DNA of 64,000 nucleotides. Origin: Halobacillus salinarum (GTDB lineage: Bacteria > Bacillota > Bacilli > Bacillales > Halobacillaceae). The stretch covers positions 3,534,001-3,598,000 of the forward strand of contig NZ_CP095073.1 in the NCBI RefSeq assembly GCF_022919095.1, given 5' to 3'. This document shows, in pieces, positions 34,917 through 43,916 of this stretch (position 1 is its first letter; every line of letters begins with the position of its first letter). The notes under the pieces are model-generated. The model saw nothing but the letters and a program-made list of their open reading frames with translations. It ran no database searches and had not been told where the DNA came from. A program made the translations under genes and the position numbers.

Positions 34917-35930
34917 TTATAGACTGCGGTGGCGTTTTAACGCGAATATATTCAATAGAGCAAAAAGAAGCGCAAACCCTACTAGAATGTATACATCCAC
35001 TTGAAAGTCCACAAATCCCTCGCCTCTGAGCATAATCCCTCTCAGCGCTTCTGCTCCAAAAGTAAGCGGCATAATCTTACCAACAGCCTGCAGCCACACA
35101 GGCAGACCTTCTACTGGAAAAAGACCTGAGAAAAAAACCTGAGGAACGATGACAAGCGGGATAAACTGGATCATTTGAAATTCGTTTTTGGCAAATGCTG
35201 AAAGTAAAGTCCCTAAGCTGAGTGCTGCTAAAGCTAAAAGGAAGGTCACTAATAGAACATAGCCAAAAGCTCCAGTCATATATACGTTTAGAATATAGAT
35301 GGAAAAGGCTGCTATTAATAAGGATTGCAATATAGTAAAGATGCCAAAGCCGCCTAGGTAACCCAGCACTAGTTCACTTCTTTTTAAAGGTGTCGTCAGC
35401 ACTCTTTCCAGCGTTCCTTGTGTTCTTTCCCGTAAGAATGACACACCGCCGACGATAAAGACAAAGAAAAATACAAAAAATCCAATTAATACAGGTCCTA
35501 TATAATCAAATAAATTCAAGTCTTCAGACCCGTGAAGAAAGTCGACCTCTACGTTTCGGTTCGTATCAGGTGCAAATGCCTGAGAGACAGCCTTTTGCAC
35601 CGACCCGGCGGTATTTGGATCACTTCCCTCGATGGTTAAAAATGGTTTACCGTTTTTCCACTGGATAACAGCATCAAGCGAAGCATCCTCCAGTTGACTT
35701 TCCGCTTCTTCTTCCGAGAAAGTATGAAGGTCCACATCATCTGTCTCCAGCTGCTCGGCCACTTGATCCGGTACGTCAACCACTCCAATGTCCAGAGAAT
35801 CATCCTGGTTATCCAATACCAGCCACATCAGTGTCAGAACGAACATGGGAGCTGCAATCATTAATGCCATACTGCGTTTATCCCTGCGAAATTGCTTTAA
35901 TATTCTCTTCATAACGGTCCAAGTGTTCAT
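34917..35930 (-). CDS. ABC-2 type transporter permease
   Basis: 337 residues. TM1 near the N-terminus (MALMIAAPMFVLTLMWLVL), an extracytoplasmic domain of about 120 residues, then five helices. The conserved segment FLRERTQGTLERVLTTPLKR identifies the ABC2_membrane_3 class used by drug and lantibiotic-type exporters. It overlaps the ATPase gene by 4 bases (translation coupled). Substrate unknown. Confidence 0.9.
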   Translation of the reverse strand: MNTWTVMKRILKQFRRDKRSMALMIAAPMFVLTLMWLVLDNQDDSLDIGVVDVPDQVAEQLETDDVDLHTFSEEEAESQLEDASLDAVIQWKNGKPFLTIEGSDPNTAGSVQKAVSQAFAPDTNRNVEVDFLHGSEDLNLFDYIGPVLIGFFVFFFVFIVGGVSFLRERTQGTLERVLTTPLKRSELVLGYLGGFGIFTILQSLLIAAFSIYILNVYMTGAFGYVLLVTFLLALAALSLGTLLSAFAKNEFQMIQFIPLVIVPQVFFSGLFPVEGLPVWLQAVGKIMPLTFGAEALRGIMLRGEGFVDFQVDVYILVGFALLFALLNIFALKRHRSL

Positions 35931-36649
35931 ACTTCCACCTCCCCGTAATGTAAAAAGACCTCTTCAATAGTCGATGCATTTATTTTAGCTTTTAATTGAT
36001 CCGGTGTATCAGAAGCGATCACTTTCCCATTACGCAGCATGGCTAATCGATCACATTTTTCTGCTTCATCCATAACATGAGTCGTTACAATAATCGTAAC
36101 TCCAGCATCCCTTAGGTGATTGAGTTCATTCCAAATGGACTGCCTCAGGACAGGATCGATCCCGACTGTCGGTTCATCTAAGATAATTAGATCCGGCTGA
36201 TGAATGAGCGCAATAGCCAATGATAACCGCCTCTTCATTCCTCCTGAGTAGTTTTCAACTACTTTATCAAGGTCTTGGAGCAAATCAACCATATCCATAA
36301 CTTCCTCAATTCTTTTTTTCTTCTTTTTTTTATCCATGTGGTAAATGGAGGCAAAAAAATCCAGGTTTTCTCTTGCTGTCAACTCTTGATATAACGCGTC
36401 CGATTGAGCCATAAACCCATATTGTTTCATTTGGTTCAATGATGGCATTTTTTCACCGTGAACAAACACCTCTCCTTGTGTAGGTGTCAATATACCTGTC
36501 ATCATTTTAACAAGAGTCGTTTTCCCTGCTCCTGAAGGACCGAGCAGTCCAAAGATTTCTCCCCGGGTTACTTCCATGTCAATATCATTAATAATCCATC
36601 GCTCATCAAACTGATGGGAAATATTCTTTAATTGCACAACAGCTTCCAT
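35927..36649 (-). CDS. ABC exporter ATP-binding protein
   Basis: 240 residues. Walker A GPSGAGKTT, Q-loop MAQSD, signature YSGGMKRR, Walker B LIILDEPTVG, H-loop TTHV; the pattern is of DrrA/CcmA-type export ATPases. Start ATG 36649 follows AAGGAGG at 8 bases; an upstream in-frame start to 36700 would run through an operator and is rejected. Forms an exporter with the next gene. Confidence 0.92.
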   Translation of the reverse strand: MEAVVQLKNISHQFDERWIINDIDMEVTRGEIFGLLGPSGAGKTTLVKMMTGILTPTQGEVFVHGEKMPSLNQMKQYGFMAQSDALYQELTARENLDFFASIYHMDKKKKKKRIEEVMDMVDLLQDLDKVVENYSGGMKRRLSLAIALIHQPDLIILDEPTVGIDPVLRQSIWNELNHLRDAGVTIIVTTHVMDEAEKCDRLAMLRNGKVIASDTPDQLKAKINASTIEEVFLHYGEVEV

Positions 36650-36672
36650 AAATGATCCTCCTTTATTGTTAA

Positions 36673-36736
36673 GTGAGTGATTACTCACATCCATTATCAC
36701 TCAACTCGCACCATTTGTAAAGTGAGTAATCACTCA
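36673..36736 (-). promoter_or_regulatory. Promoter flanked by two identical palindromic operators
   Basis: GTGAGTGATTACTCAC at 36673-36688 and TGAGTAATCACTCA at 36723-36736 share the 14-bp core TGAGTGATTACTCA on the minus strand. Between them lies a minus-strand promoter: TTTACA (36716-36721), 17-bp spacer, GATAAT (36693-36698). The arrangement is that of a TetR-regulated promoter, with sites over the -35 and just after the -10. Confidence 0.8.
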
Positions 36737-36775
36737 TTAACGAAAAAAAGAAAGACACAGCTGTTTCCAACTGTG

Positions 36776-37141
36776 CTAAATTCCAAATTTGTTATTGATT
36801 TTTCCGCGGTATTGACTGAATGCCCGCGAATTTTTCCGTTTCTCCATTAAGATATTAAATCGCAGCCGCTTCTCAGAAAGCTGCTCTTCATACTGTTCTT
36901 CCTGCTCGGGATTTTCGCACACCTTTATTAATGCTTCAATCTCTACAATTTCTTTCTTGATTTGCATTTCTTCCGGAAGCATGTGAGCGTTTTTTAGAAT
37001 TCGATAGCTGTTGCGCAGTTCATCAGGTACATAGGCAAGCTCATCTTTAGGAAGCGGCTTCCCTTTGCCCGGAAGATTCTCAAATTCTCCGCGTGCGATG
37101 GATTGCTTAATTTTTTCCTCGATAATATTCCCAAAATCCAT
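36776..37141 (-). CDS. DUF1992 (DnaJ-C28-like) protein
   Basis: 121-residue soluble, highly charged helical protein. FGNIIEEKIKQSIARGEFEN, LPGKGKPL and ELRNSYRILKNAHMLPEE are the hallmark of DUF1992, a conserved domain also found in DnaJ homologue C28. Function unclear; may be a nucleic-acid or chaperone partner. Start ATG 37141 is preferred because GAGGTG lies 6 bases upstream; the GTG two codons earlier is part of the ribosome site. Confidence 0.85.
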   Translation of the reverse strand: MDFGNIIEEKIKQSIARGEFENLPGKGKPLPKDELAYVPDELRNSYRILKNAHMLPEEMQIKKEIVEIEALIKVCENPEQEEQYEEQLSEKRLRFNILMEKRKNSRAFSQYRGKINNKFGI

Positions 37142-37169
37142 ATTCACACCTCTTCCCTCTGTCAGGAGA

Positions 37170-37814
37170 TTAAAGCTTTGCTAAATGATTCTCCAAAGAC
37201 TGACGCAGTCCGTCCGCTAAAGCTTCTACTGCTACGATCCGCTCGATTTTCCGGCGGCTGTTACGATCATTATATCTGACATCATTGACTTGTTTAATAG
37301 TAACTTTTGATGGATCCTCACGGATTAATTCCATTTCATCGCCCACCTGGACGTGACCTTCTTCCATGACTCTCAGATAAAACCCTGTATAGCCGCATTT
37401 AGTAACTCTCGCTGGAAAATCCTTAATACCATGGGTCCTTGCTATGATATAGCAAGGTTTTCTCGGCTCTGATACTTGTAATTTCGCCATGCCTAATTGA
37501 AAAACATCCCCAATATGAACCGATTTTTCTTCAATACCGTCCACGGTAATATTTTCTCCGAATGCAGGATATGAAAAGGAACGCCCATACTCATTTTCCC
37601 AATAGTGGTAATGCTGAGCGGGATAGAGACAGACGGCCTTATCTAACCCGCCATGGTGCTTTTTATCCGCCTGTTCATCCCCTTCAAAGTTAAGCTTTGT
37701 TAAATAAACAGGGTGCTGAACCGGCTTCTTACGGTACGCGCTTTCTAATTTGCCTTGGTCGGTTTGATAAACCTCCGGCTTTCCTAAGTTTAGCGATCGC
37801 AGCTTAAAGCTCAT
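37170..37814 (-). CDS. MOSC domain protein (YflK/YiiM-like)
   Basis: 214 residues. The MOSC core is present: DEQADKKHHGGLDKAVCLYP, GENITVDGI and the conserved Cys in EPRKPCYIIA, the presumed sulphur- or molybdenum-cofactor-linked residue. YiiM-type proteins reduce N-hydroxylated bases using molybdenum cofactor. It overlaps the upstream YkgJ-type gene by 11 bases and is probably cotranscribed with it. Confidence 0.88.
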   Translation of the reverse strand: MSFKLRSLNLGKPEVYQTDQGKLESAYRKKPVQHPVYLTKLNFEGDEQADKKHHGGLDKAVCLYPAQHYHYWENEYGRSFSYPAFGENITVDGIEEKSVHIGDVFQLGMAKLQVSEPRKPCYIIARTHGIKDFPARVTKCGYTGFYLRVMEEGHVQVGDEMELIREDPSKVTIKQVNDVRYNDRNSRRKIERIVAVEALADGLRQSLENHLAKL

Positions 37815-38553
37815 CTAAAGTCCCCTCTCTCCACTGTGCCACCCAGGCAGGAAGATAGTCGTATTTCCAGGCGTCCTCGGGATAGTTCACACTCAATTCT
37901 TCCCCATTTTCATAAAGAGCTTGCAGAAGTTCATTCATAGCACTAAAGTAAAAGTCATAGAGAAATTCATAGCTGAACGGTTCCATTGGCAGATGATTTT
38001 CAGCACAGACCAAAGGATCACTGTAATTTAAATACGTACGGCATGGGACTGGTCTGATTTCATAGGCCATGCACAGTTGATTTTCCGGATCAAGCATGGG
38101 ACACGGCAGATTCAATTGCTTATAAGCGAGCTTAGTTTCAGGAGATTGAACATCCATGCTCATTCCTTCTGCTAATTTATGTTTATGCTTCTCGTAATAA
38201 GCTTCCCAATGACGATAAATCGCCTCTTTTCGTTCACTAGGCATCCTTTCGATGGATGTAAACATCATCTTTGCTTCCATTCTGCTGATCACTATTGGAA
38301 AGTAGCAGCAAAACGCACAGCCTTTGAAGCAATTAGGCTGCAAATCCGAAAAATGTTCCATTCGGCCAATTTCGTGATCGACTTCACCGAGAAGCTTTTG
38401 GAATCCTTCCAAAATCACATCCTCTGTACCTAATTCACTATCCAGCAGATCATCTACGATGCCGTCAAAAAAATGCGGGTCTATCTCATACGATTGATTT
38501 ATTTTTTTACACCGCTTCAAGATCGTTTCATGCTTTAAAAATTGATTCATCAC
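37804..38553 (-). CDS. YkgJ family cysteine-cluster protein
   Basis: About 249 residues. Cysteines in NCFKGCAFCCYFPIV and LNLPCPMLDPENQLCMAYEI, then VPCRTYL, give the CxxxCxxCC...C...C...C arrangement of the YkgJ zinc/iron-chelating group, related to flagellin N-methylase FliB. Function in Bacilli is unknown. Start ambiguous: GTG 38553 or ATG 38550 share a moderate AGGGGAT ribosome site. It overlaps the MOSC gene by 11 bases. Confidence 0.85.
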   Translation of the reverse strand: MMNQFLKHETILKRCKKINQSYEIDPHFFDGIVDDLLDSELGTEDVILEGFQKLLGEVDHEIGRMEHFSDLQPNCFKGCAFCCYFPIVISRMEAKMMFTSIERMPSERKEAIYRHWEAYYEKHKHKLAEGMSMDVQSPETKLAYKQLNLPCPMLDPENQLCMAYEIRPVPCRTYLNYSDPLVCAENHLPMEPFSYEFLYDFYFSAMNELLQALYENGEELSVNYPEDAWKYDYLPAWVAQWREGTLDEL

Positions 38554-38719
38554 TGGAAAATCCCCTCTAATTCATGTTCCTTTTATTATACATGGTTCTA
38601 TGTCTTTATAACTAATTCTCTGTAATTCCATGAAATACCTATTGAATAAACCCCATAAACCATCTAGAATTAGAGAAGTTTTATAGGAGAATATGTCATC
38701 TTTGGAGGTACGACTAATT

Positions 38720-39727
38720 ATGTTGTCAAATGCTGAAATTGGTATTGATCTTGGTACTGCTAATATACTCATCTATTCTAAATCAAAAGGAATTCTATTA
38801 AATGAGCCTTCCGTAGTAGCCTATAATACGGAAACAAAGAACGTGGTTGCTGTTGGAAAAGAAGCGAAAGAAATGGTCGGAAAAACCCCGCAGCACATCA
38901 TTCCTGTCCGTCCTCTTCGTGATGGAGTGATCGCTGATTATGATATGACCGCTCAAATGCTGAAGGAGCTGCTCAAAAAGGTTTCAAAAAAATCGGGTAT
39001 TTCCATGAGAAAGCCTACAGTAGTCATCTGTACCCCTTCTGGTTCTACTTCCGTAGAGCGCCGGGCGATCCATAATGCAGTAAAAAGCTATGGCGCAAAA
39101 AACGTCCACTTAATAGAAGAACCGATAGCAGCTGCTATCGGAGCAGACCTTCCTGTCGACGAACCAATCGCTAACGTCATTGTCGATATTGGAGGCGGAA
39201 CGAGTGAAGTAGCTATTATATCCTTCGGCGGCGTAGTTTCCTGTAAGTCTATGCGTACCGGTGGTGATGTTCTGGATGAAGAAATTACTCAGTATGTCAG
39301 AAAGACGTATAATGTACTCATCGGTGAACGGACAGCAGAGCAGATTAAAATGGAAATCGGTTATGCTTTGATCGACCACCCTGAGCAGACCATGGAGGTA
39401 CGCGGCAGAGATATGGTTACGGGACTGCCAAAAACGATTACACTATCCTCCACGGAAATCCAATCTGCCATCAAAGAATCTCTGGAGCAGATACTTGAAA
39501 CGATCCGTTCTACCCTGGAGGAATGCCCACCTGAGTTGAGCGGTGATATCGTAGACCGAGGTATTATCCTGACTGGTGGTGGTGCACTGCTGAATGGCAT
39601 GCAGGATTGGCTGGCGAGCGAAATCTTTGTCCCAGTACATATGGCACCAAGTCCTTTAGAATCTGTCGCCATCGGAACTGGAAAATCACTGAAAATGATC
39701 CAAAAACTCCAAAAAGCTACAAAATAA
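38720..39727 (+). CDS. mreBH: Actin-like cell-shape protein MreBH
   Basis: 335-residue actin homologue that forms membrane filaments directing lateral-wall synthesis and, in B. subtilis, the autolysin LytE. Phosphate-1 [13 protein letters not shown], connect-1, phosphate-2 [13 protein letters not shown] and the adenosine loop [11 protein letters not shown] are complete. Variants such as [14 protein letters not shown] and [15 protein letters not shown] match MreBH more closely than MreB or Mbl, and the gene is not next to mreCD. Start ATG 38720, behind GGAGGT; an upstream frame to 38693 has no ribosome site. Confidence 0.92.
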   Translation: MLSNAEIGIDLGTANILIYSKSKGILLNEPSVVAYNTETKNVVAVGKEAKEMVGKTPQHIIPVRPLRDGVIADYDMTAQMLKELLKKVSKKSGISMRKPTVVICTPSGSTSVERRAIHNAVKSYGAKNVHLIEEPIAAAIGADLPVDEPIANVIVDIGGGTSEVAIISFGGVVSCKSMRTGGDVLDEEITQYVRKTYNVLIGERTAEQIKMEIGYALIDHPEQTMEVRGRDMVTGLPKTITLSSTEIQSAIKESLEQILETIRSTLEECPPELSGDIVDRGIILTGGGALLNGMQDWLASEIFVPVHMAPSPLESVAIGTGKSLKMIQKLQKATK

Positions 39728-39733
39728 GTTTTC

Positions 39734-39756
39734 CCCGCAGAATTCCAATCTGCGGG
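39734..39756 (+). terminator. Terminator of mreBH
   Basis: CCCGCAG / CTGCGGG hairpin followed by TTTTCTAATTT. Confidence 0.85.
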
Positions 39757-39849
39757 TTTTCTAATTTATTCCAACCTAGTAAACAAAGGAATCCTCCGGA
39801 ATAATGTCGAAAGTCTATTAAAGAATACTATGAAGGAGGATGTCTTATA

Positions 39850-40245
39850 TTGGCAAAGCTGACTCCTTATCTTTTCTCCTCACAAGCAAGAGAACAAGCA
39901 GACTTTTATATCAACGCTTTAGGAGGGGAAATTTTAAGTATCCAAACGTATGACGAAATGCCTGATGCGGCACCTGATCTTAAAGGTAAGGTGATGCATT
40001 TAGTTTTTGAGGCTGGAGGAGTGCAATTCTATATTGCGGATGCAGCAAAAGGGGAAACGAATCACTCTTCCATAGAGCTGGTGCTTGAGTACCCCACTGT
40101 AAACCAAGCACGTTCAGCATTTGATCAGTTAAAAGAAAACGGCCGGACCCTCATGCCGTTTGAGAAAATGTTCTGGGGAAGTTATTTCGGCCGTCTCGAA
40201 GATCCTTATGGAATTCGCTGGCAGATTGCTTCTGAATCCCAGTAG
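39850..40245 (+). CDS. VOC/PhnB-like glyoxalase-fold protein
   Basis: 131 residues, one VOC (glyoxalase/bleomycin-resistance/dioxygenase) domain of the PhnB/3-demethylubiquinone methyltransferase-like type (TPYLFSSQAREQADFYINAL, FWGSYFGRLEDPYGIRW). Substrate unknown. TTG start at 39850, with AAGGAGGATG upstream. Followed 15 bp later by a small membrane protein gene. Confidence 0.85.
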   Translation: MAKLTPYLFSSQAREQADFYINALGGEILSIQTYDEMPDAAPDLKGKVMHLVFEAGGVQFYIADAAKGETNHSSIELVLEYPTVNQARSAFDQLKENGRTLMPFEKMFWGSYFGRLEDPYGIRWQIASESQ

Positions 40246-40260
40246 GTTAGGAGCTTTGTC

Positions 40261-40569
40261 ATGAAGATCTCAACATTGCTTAAATGGATTACAGGAATTG
40301 CTGAAGCCTTGCTTGCCATCCCTGTCGCCGGGGGTTTATTTATTCTCAGTACTGGGTGGGGAGCTTTGATGTTTATGTTCGTCCTTCATCTTATTACACT
40401 AATTTTTTCTATTAGGGAGCAGAGATTCAGCAGCGGCAGTATTTTAGGTCTAATTACGAGCATGGTAGGTGCAATACCAATCGTTGGCTGGCTGATGCAT
40501 TCCATTACAGCCCTGGTGCTTCTGATTGATGGTGCCTTATCCATGAGAACCGAGCAAAAAGTTGAATAA
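40261..40569 (+). CDS. Small membrane protein (102 aa)
   Basis: Three hydrophobic segments with a glycine-rich motif (VAGGLFILSTGWGALMFMFV; LGLITSMVGAIPIVGWLMHS). Preceded by TTAGGAGC. It shares the transcript with the VOC gene. No family recognised. Confidence 0.65.
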   Translation: MKISTLLKWITGIAEALLAIPVAGGLFILSTGWGALMFMFVLHLITLIFSIREQRFSSGSILGLITSMVGAIPIVGWLMHSITALVLLIDGALSMRTEQKVE

Positions 40570-40616
40570 TGAGCATTATTAAGCATGAACACTAAGATAT
40601 ACAGGAGGAGAATCGC

Positions 40617-41003
40617 ATGTACACCGTGATCTGCATATTCAGGGTAAAGAAAAAGGACCTTTCTCTTTTCATTAAAATAGCGGAAAAATCAGGAGATATT
40701 TTACAATCACATGGTGCGCTTGATCACCATATTTTTTTCGCCGAAGAGCTCACTGGCAGACAAGGGTCGATGGGGCTGTTAAACTTTATTGAAGTGGAAG
40801 AAGGAGAAGAGCTGTTACTCGGCCAATCCTTCTTTAAAAATGAACAACACTACCACGAAGTTCTAAAAGATACAGGCTCCGATGATATGATCCACTATTT
40901 GGATGCCTATATTAAAGACATTGTTGAAATGAACCGGGTAGTCACTTCAATTTTTTCTTCAGAGCAGAAATCACCTGTAAGTGAAGATACAGAGATCAGC
41001 TGA
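40617..41003 (+). CDS. Dimeric alpha/beta-barrel protein, DUF1428-like
   Basis: 128 residues with the pattern of the antibiotic-biosynthesis monooxygenase / DUF1428 ferredoxin-like fold: YTVICIFRVKKKDLSLFIKI, GALDHHIFFAEE and the following NEQHYHEVLKDTGSDD. No catalytic residues can be assigned. ATG preceded by AGGAGGAG. It may be cotranscribed with the two preceding genes. Assignment tentative. Confidence 0.5.
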   Translation: MYTVICIFRVKKKDLSLFIKIAEKSGDILQSHGALDHHIFFAEELTGRQGSMGLLNFIEVEEGEELLLGQSFFKNEQHYHEVLKDTGSDDMIHYLDAYIKDIVEMNRVVTSIFSSEQKSPVSEDTEIS

Positions 41004-41072
41004 GTATTTCATCATGTAATCGCATCCAACCGTGCTATGATGGATTTAAATACTTAATGGAGGTGGAAAGAA

Positions 41073-41996
41073 ATGAAAATAGTCGTATTAGGAGCCGGAG
41101 CGCTGGGAGCTTATTTTGGGACGCGATGGAGCGAGGCCGGCCATGAAGTTGTGAATCTCGTCCGTGAAGGGAGAGCTGAGCAATTACGTCAACATGGGAT
41201 GAAGCTTCATAGTGAAATGGGAGACTATGAGATGCCTGGTACCCCTGTAATTGCAGAGAGTCCAGATGAAATAGAAGAAGCGGATCTCGTCTTTTTAGCG
41301 GTAAAAGGATATCACTTATTCGGAACACTGGAATGGCTCAAGGCGCTCGTTGACAAAGGTGCAAAAGTTTTTCCTGTCCTGAACGGTATGGAGCATATTA
41401 ATATTCTTCAAGAGGAACTCGGGGAGGAAGCAGTTCTCGGCGGCCTTTCTTACATTATCGCTACTTTGGATGATAAGGGTCATGTCGTTCATACAAGTAC
41501 TTTTCACGACCTGGTTTTCGGCCCGCTCCATCCTTCTCAGCAGCAAATATGCGAAGAACTTGCCTTCATTTGCAAGCAGGCAAATATGAATGCCAAGCTC
41601 AGCACCGATATTTTGGAAGAAATGTGGAAGAAATACATGTTTATTACAGCTTTCTCAGGGATCACAGCTGCTGTAAACCAGCCGATAGGTAAAATACGGA
41701 CCTACCCGCAAACGTTCCTCATCGCTAAGCGCATGCTCGAAGAAATGAAAGAGCTCGCAAACGGCCATCAAATATCACTAACAGATGAACACGTAGAAAC
41801 AGCATTCAAACGTCTTCAGAATTTAAATGAGGAGGCTACCTCCTCCATGCATCAGGACCGCAGAAAAGGCCTTCCATTAGAAGTGGAGCACCTGCATGGA
41901 GGGGCACTCAGATTAGGAAAAGAAGTTCATTTACAAATGCCTTATACCCAAACGATCCATGCCATGATTAAACCTTATGAAGAATATCGCGAATAA
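41073..41996 (+). CDS. 2-dehydropantoate 2-reductase-like protein (PanE/ApbA family)
   Basis: 307 residues. NADP-binding Rossmann GAGALGAYFGTRW at the N-terminus, VKGYHLFGT (Lys at the family position), and a C-terminal helical domain with the catalytic-type EEMWKKYMFITAF. PanE makes pantoate for CoA; the paralogous ApbA-type enzymes reduce other 2-keto acids, so specificity is unproven. ATG preceded by TGGAGGTGG. Monocistronic; a hairpin follows. Confidence 0.85.
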   Translation: MKIVVLGAGALGAYFGTRWSEAGHEVVNLVREGRAEQLRQHGMKLHSEMGDYEMPGTPVIAESPDEIEEADLVFLAVKGYHLFGTLEWLKALVDKGAKVFPVLNGMEHINILQEELGEEAVLGGLSYIIATLDDKGHVVHTSTFHDLVFGPLHPSQQQICEELAFICKQANMNAKLSTDILEEMWKKYMFITAFSGITAAVNQPIGKIRTYPQTFLIAKRMLEEMKELANGHQISLTDEHVETAFKRLQNLNEEATSSMHQDRRKGLPLEVEHLHGGALRLGKEVHLQMPYTQTIHAMIKPYEEYRE

Positions 41997-42002
41997 TAAT
42001 GA

Positions 42003-42034
42003 AAGGCTGTCGAGAATTTTCTCGACAGCCTTTT
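42003..42034 (+). terminator. Terminator
   Basis: AAAGGCTGTCGAGAA / TTCTCGACAGCCTTTT stem with T run. Confidence 0.9.
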
Positions 42035-42109
42035 CATGAAGAAGTAAGCTGGAGGGTCACTGAAGCAAAAATGACACAAGTAATTTGAAGGCCCTGACTG
42101 TTTAGAGGA

Positions 42110-42691
42110 CTATTTTTCTTCGGCTAAGGCTTTTACCTGCGGGCGCTCTCCCCGTTTCAGCTCTCTTATGGATAAATCAAAATCCATTTGTAAATGAGGA
42201 TAGTCTTTAAATGAAGCCCAGTCGCCTCCCCAATCAAAGCCGAGGGATTTTGCCGTGTCCACCACTTCCATCCAATCGGACTTCCCATTCTTATTTCCAT
42301 CTCTCTTCATGTCCCATATGACTTCTCCATTTTTCTTTTTTAATGCAAAATCTATGGCAAGACCGTAATTGTGATAAGAGCCTCCACCTTTCACATTTGT
42401 GACCACATCCCCCTCTTTTGAGCGTCCTTGTTCATACAGGCGATCCTGCTCCTCTTCTGAGCGGAATCCATCTGTAATCACAATTGTAATTCCTTTATCT
42501 GCTGTTTTCTGAATGAGTTCTTCTTTTTTATCGTCTACAACCGGGTGAAGAGAGGTTGGCATAGGAACCTCTTTCGTATGGCTTGTCCTTGTTTGAAAGG
42601 CTTGATCAAGACGGGGAAGCAGGAATAATAAAAGAAGGGCAGCTCCGATTACTAACAAAGTCGACCCCGTTAAAGCGGATAACATTCTCAC
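42110..42691 (-). CDS. M15 family peptidase, CwlK-like endopeptidase
   Basis: 193-residue membrane-anchored cell-wall enzyme: N-terminal helix (LSALTGSTLLVIGAALLLLF), then an M15 (VanY/CwlK) domain with DGFRSEEEQDRLY, GSYHNYGLAIDF (His and Asp of the zinc site) and GGDWASFKDYPHLQM (Glu/His). CwlK cleaves the L-Ala-D-Glu bond of peptidoglycan peptides; D-Ala-D-Ala carboxypeptidase is the alternative. GTG start at 42691, with AAAGGGGT 8 bases upstream. Confidence 0.88.
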   Translation of the reverse strand: MRMLSALTGSTLLVIGAALLLLFLLPRLDQAFQTRTSHTKEVPMPTSLHPVVDDKKEELIQKTADKGITIVITDGFRSEEEQDRLYEQGRSKEGDVVTNVKGGGSYHNYGLAIDFALKKKNGEVIWDMKRDGNKNGKSDWMEVVDTAKSLGFDWGGDWASFKDYPHLQMDFDLSIRELKRGERPQVKALAEEK

Positions 42692-42922
42692 GTTTTCGAC
42701 CCCTTTTGTATCTTTTCGATACTAAGAGAATACCATATTCTGAGATTAATAGACATTCTCAACCGATTAAGCTCTTTTGAAGTCGAAAACATGAAAAAGA
42801 AGGCTGGCTATCACTTTCTAATAATAATTAGGAGAACGTCTTTCAACTATGATTCCTTCGCCGTGCCCTCTTCCACATAAGGGTGCTATAATAACAGAAG
42901 AATCTTGAGCAAGGAGGCCGTG

Positions 42923-43567
42923 ATGAAACTGATTAATCGAAAACCATCAAAAACCCTATATGAATTATTCATGGTCTGCCTGGCAGGATTGTCCGTAGCG
43001 ACGATATGGAAAAATACAAATTATGATGGTTACATCGTTTGGACGACATGGACGATCTTTTTTATCGATTTTCTATACCGTTTTTTCAAAAGTAAAAATA
43101 AATGGACATTTGTTAAGAAAAACCCGTTCATCGTGATCGCAGCCATTCCGTTGGATGCTGTATTTCAGTTTGCCAGATTTGCAAGGATCCTCCACCTTTT
43201 ACGCCTCAAATCCATTACCAGATATTATACAAAGCCTTTTATAAGATTTCTGAGAAAACAGCACTTATCTTTAGTCGCAAGCTTTACCTTTTTCCTGGTG
43301 TTCCTTCTGATCATTCCTTTAAAGCTTATGGAGGAGAACCTGAATTCCTATCATGAAGCGTGGAAGTGTGCTGTTACTTCCCTTACCTTCTTTGGAAGGA
43401 CCGGTTTTGAGCCGGAAACGGCAGGCGGACAGATCATCATCGTTATTTTTTCAATCCTAGGAGTGGTCATCCACGGCCTTATCATCAGCACGACAATCGA
43501 TTACTTATTCCGTGCTCCTGCAGCTCAGCAATTCATACAAAAATTTAAAAATATTTTTTCTTCTTAA
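42923..43567 (+). CDS. Voltage-gated channel-like membrane protein with atypical pore
   Basis: 214 residues. Hydrophobic segments follow the S1-S6 pattern; FARFARILHLLRLKSI looks like an S4 with arginines every three to four residues, and a reentrant P-loop-like stretch follows (CAVTSLTFFGRTGFEP) before the last helix. The potassium filter TVGYGD is replaced by a sequence lacking it, so this is either a degraded K+ channel or a relative with another selectivity. Start at ATG 42923, 5 bases after AAGGAGG; an upstream TTG is part of that site. Confidence 0.7.
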   Translation: MKLINRKPSKTLYELFMVCLAGLSVATIWKNTNYDGYIVWTTWTIFFIDFLYRFFKSKNKWTFVKKNPFIVIAAIPLDAVFQFARFARILHLLRLKSITRYYTKPFIRFLRKQHLSLVASFTFFLVFLLIIPLKLMEENLNSYHEAWKCAVTSLTFFGRTGFEPETAGGQIIIVIFSILGVVIHGLIISTTIDYLFRAPAAQQFIQKFKNIFSS

Positions 43568-43600
43568 CCCGGATCATGACTCTCTGATCTGGGTTTCTTA
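43567..43600 (+). terminator. Terminator of the channel-like gene
   Basis: AACCCGGATCA / TGATCTGGGTT hairpin starting at the stop codon, with TTTCTTAG beyond. Confidence 0.8.
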
Positions 43601-43673
43601 GACTTTCAGCCTAGTTTATGAAGAGCTTAATGGTGGAACGTTACCTTTAACAAACCTACATTGAGGTGATGGT

Positions 43674-43889
43674 ATGGCTGATAAAAAAAATGATGAGAAG
43701 CGTAACCGATTAGCCGAAGATGACCAGAGTTTTGATGAAAAGCAGAAAAAAGACCAGCTTGATGAAAAGCTGCCAAATAAAGATATAGAAAAAGAAGAAC
43801 AGGAACACAAACGCGGAGAAAAAACGAAAAACGATTCCTCTACTGAAGAAAAGTATAAAGAGGATTTCCGCCCTAAACGAACTAGATAA
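43674..43889 (+). CDS. Small, highly charged disordered protein (71 aa)
   Basis: Lys/Glu/Asp-rich with no hydrophobic segment: MADKKNDEKRNRLAEDDQSF at the start, ending KEDFRPKRTR. ATG preceded by GAGGTGATGG. It ends 27 bp before the oxidoreductase start and may share its transcript. No family recognised. The composition resembles small stress or spore-associated proteins. Confidence 0.6.
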   Translation: MADKKNDEKRNRLAEDDQSFDEKQKKDQLDEKLPNKDIEKEEQEHKRGEKTKNDSSTEEKYKEDFRPKRTR

Positions 43890-43916
43890 TGATCAAAAAT
43901 TTTGGGAGGGATAACA

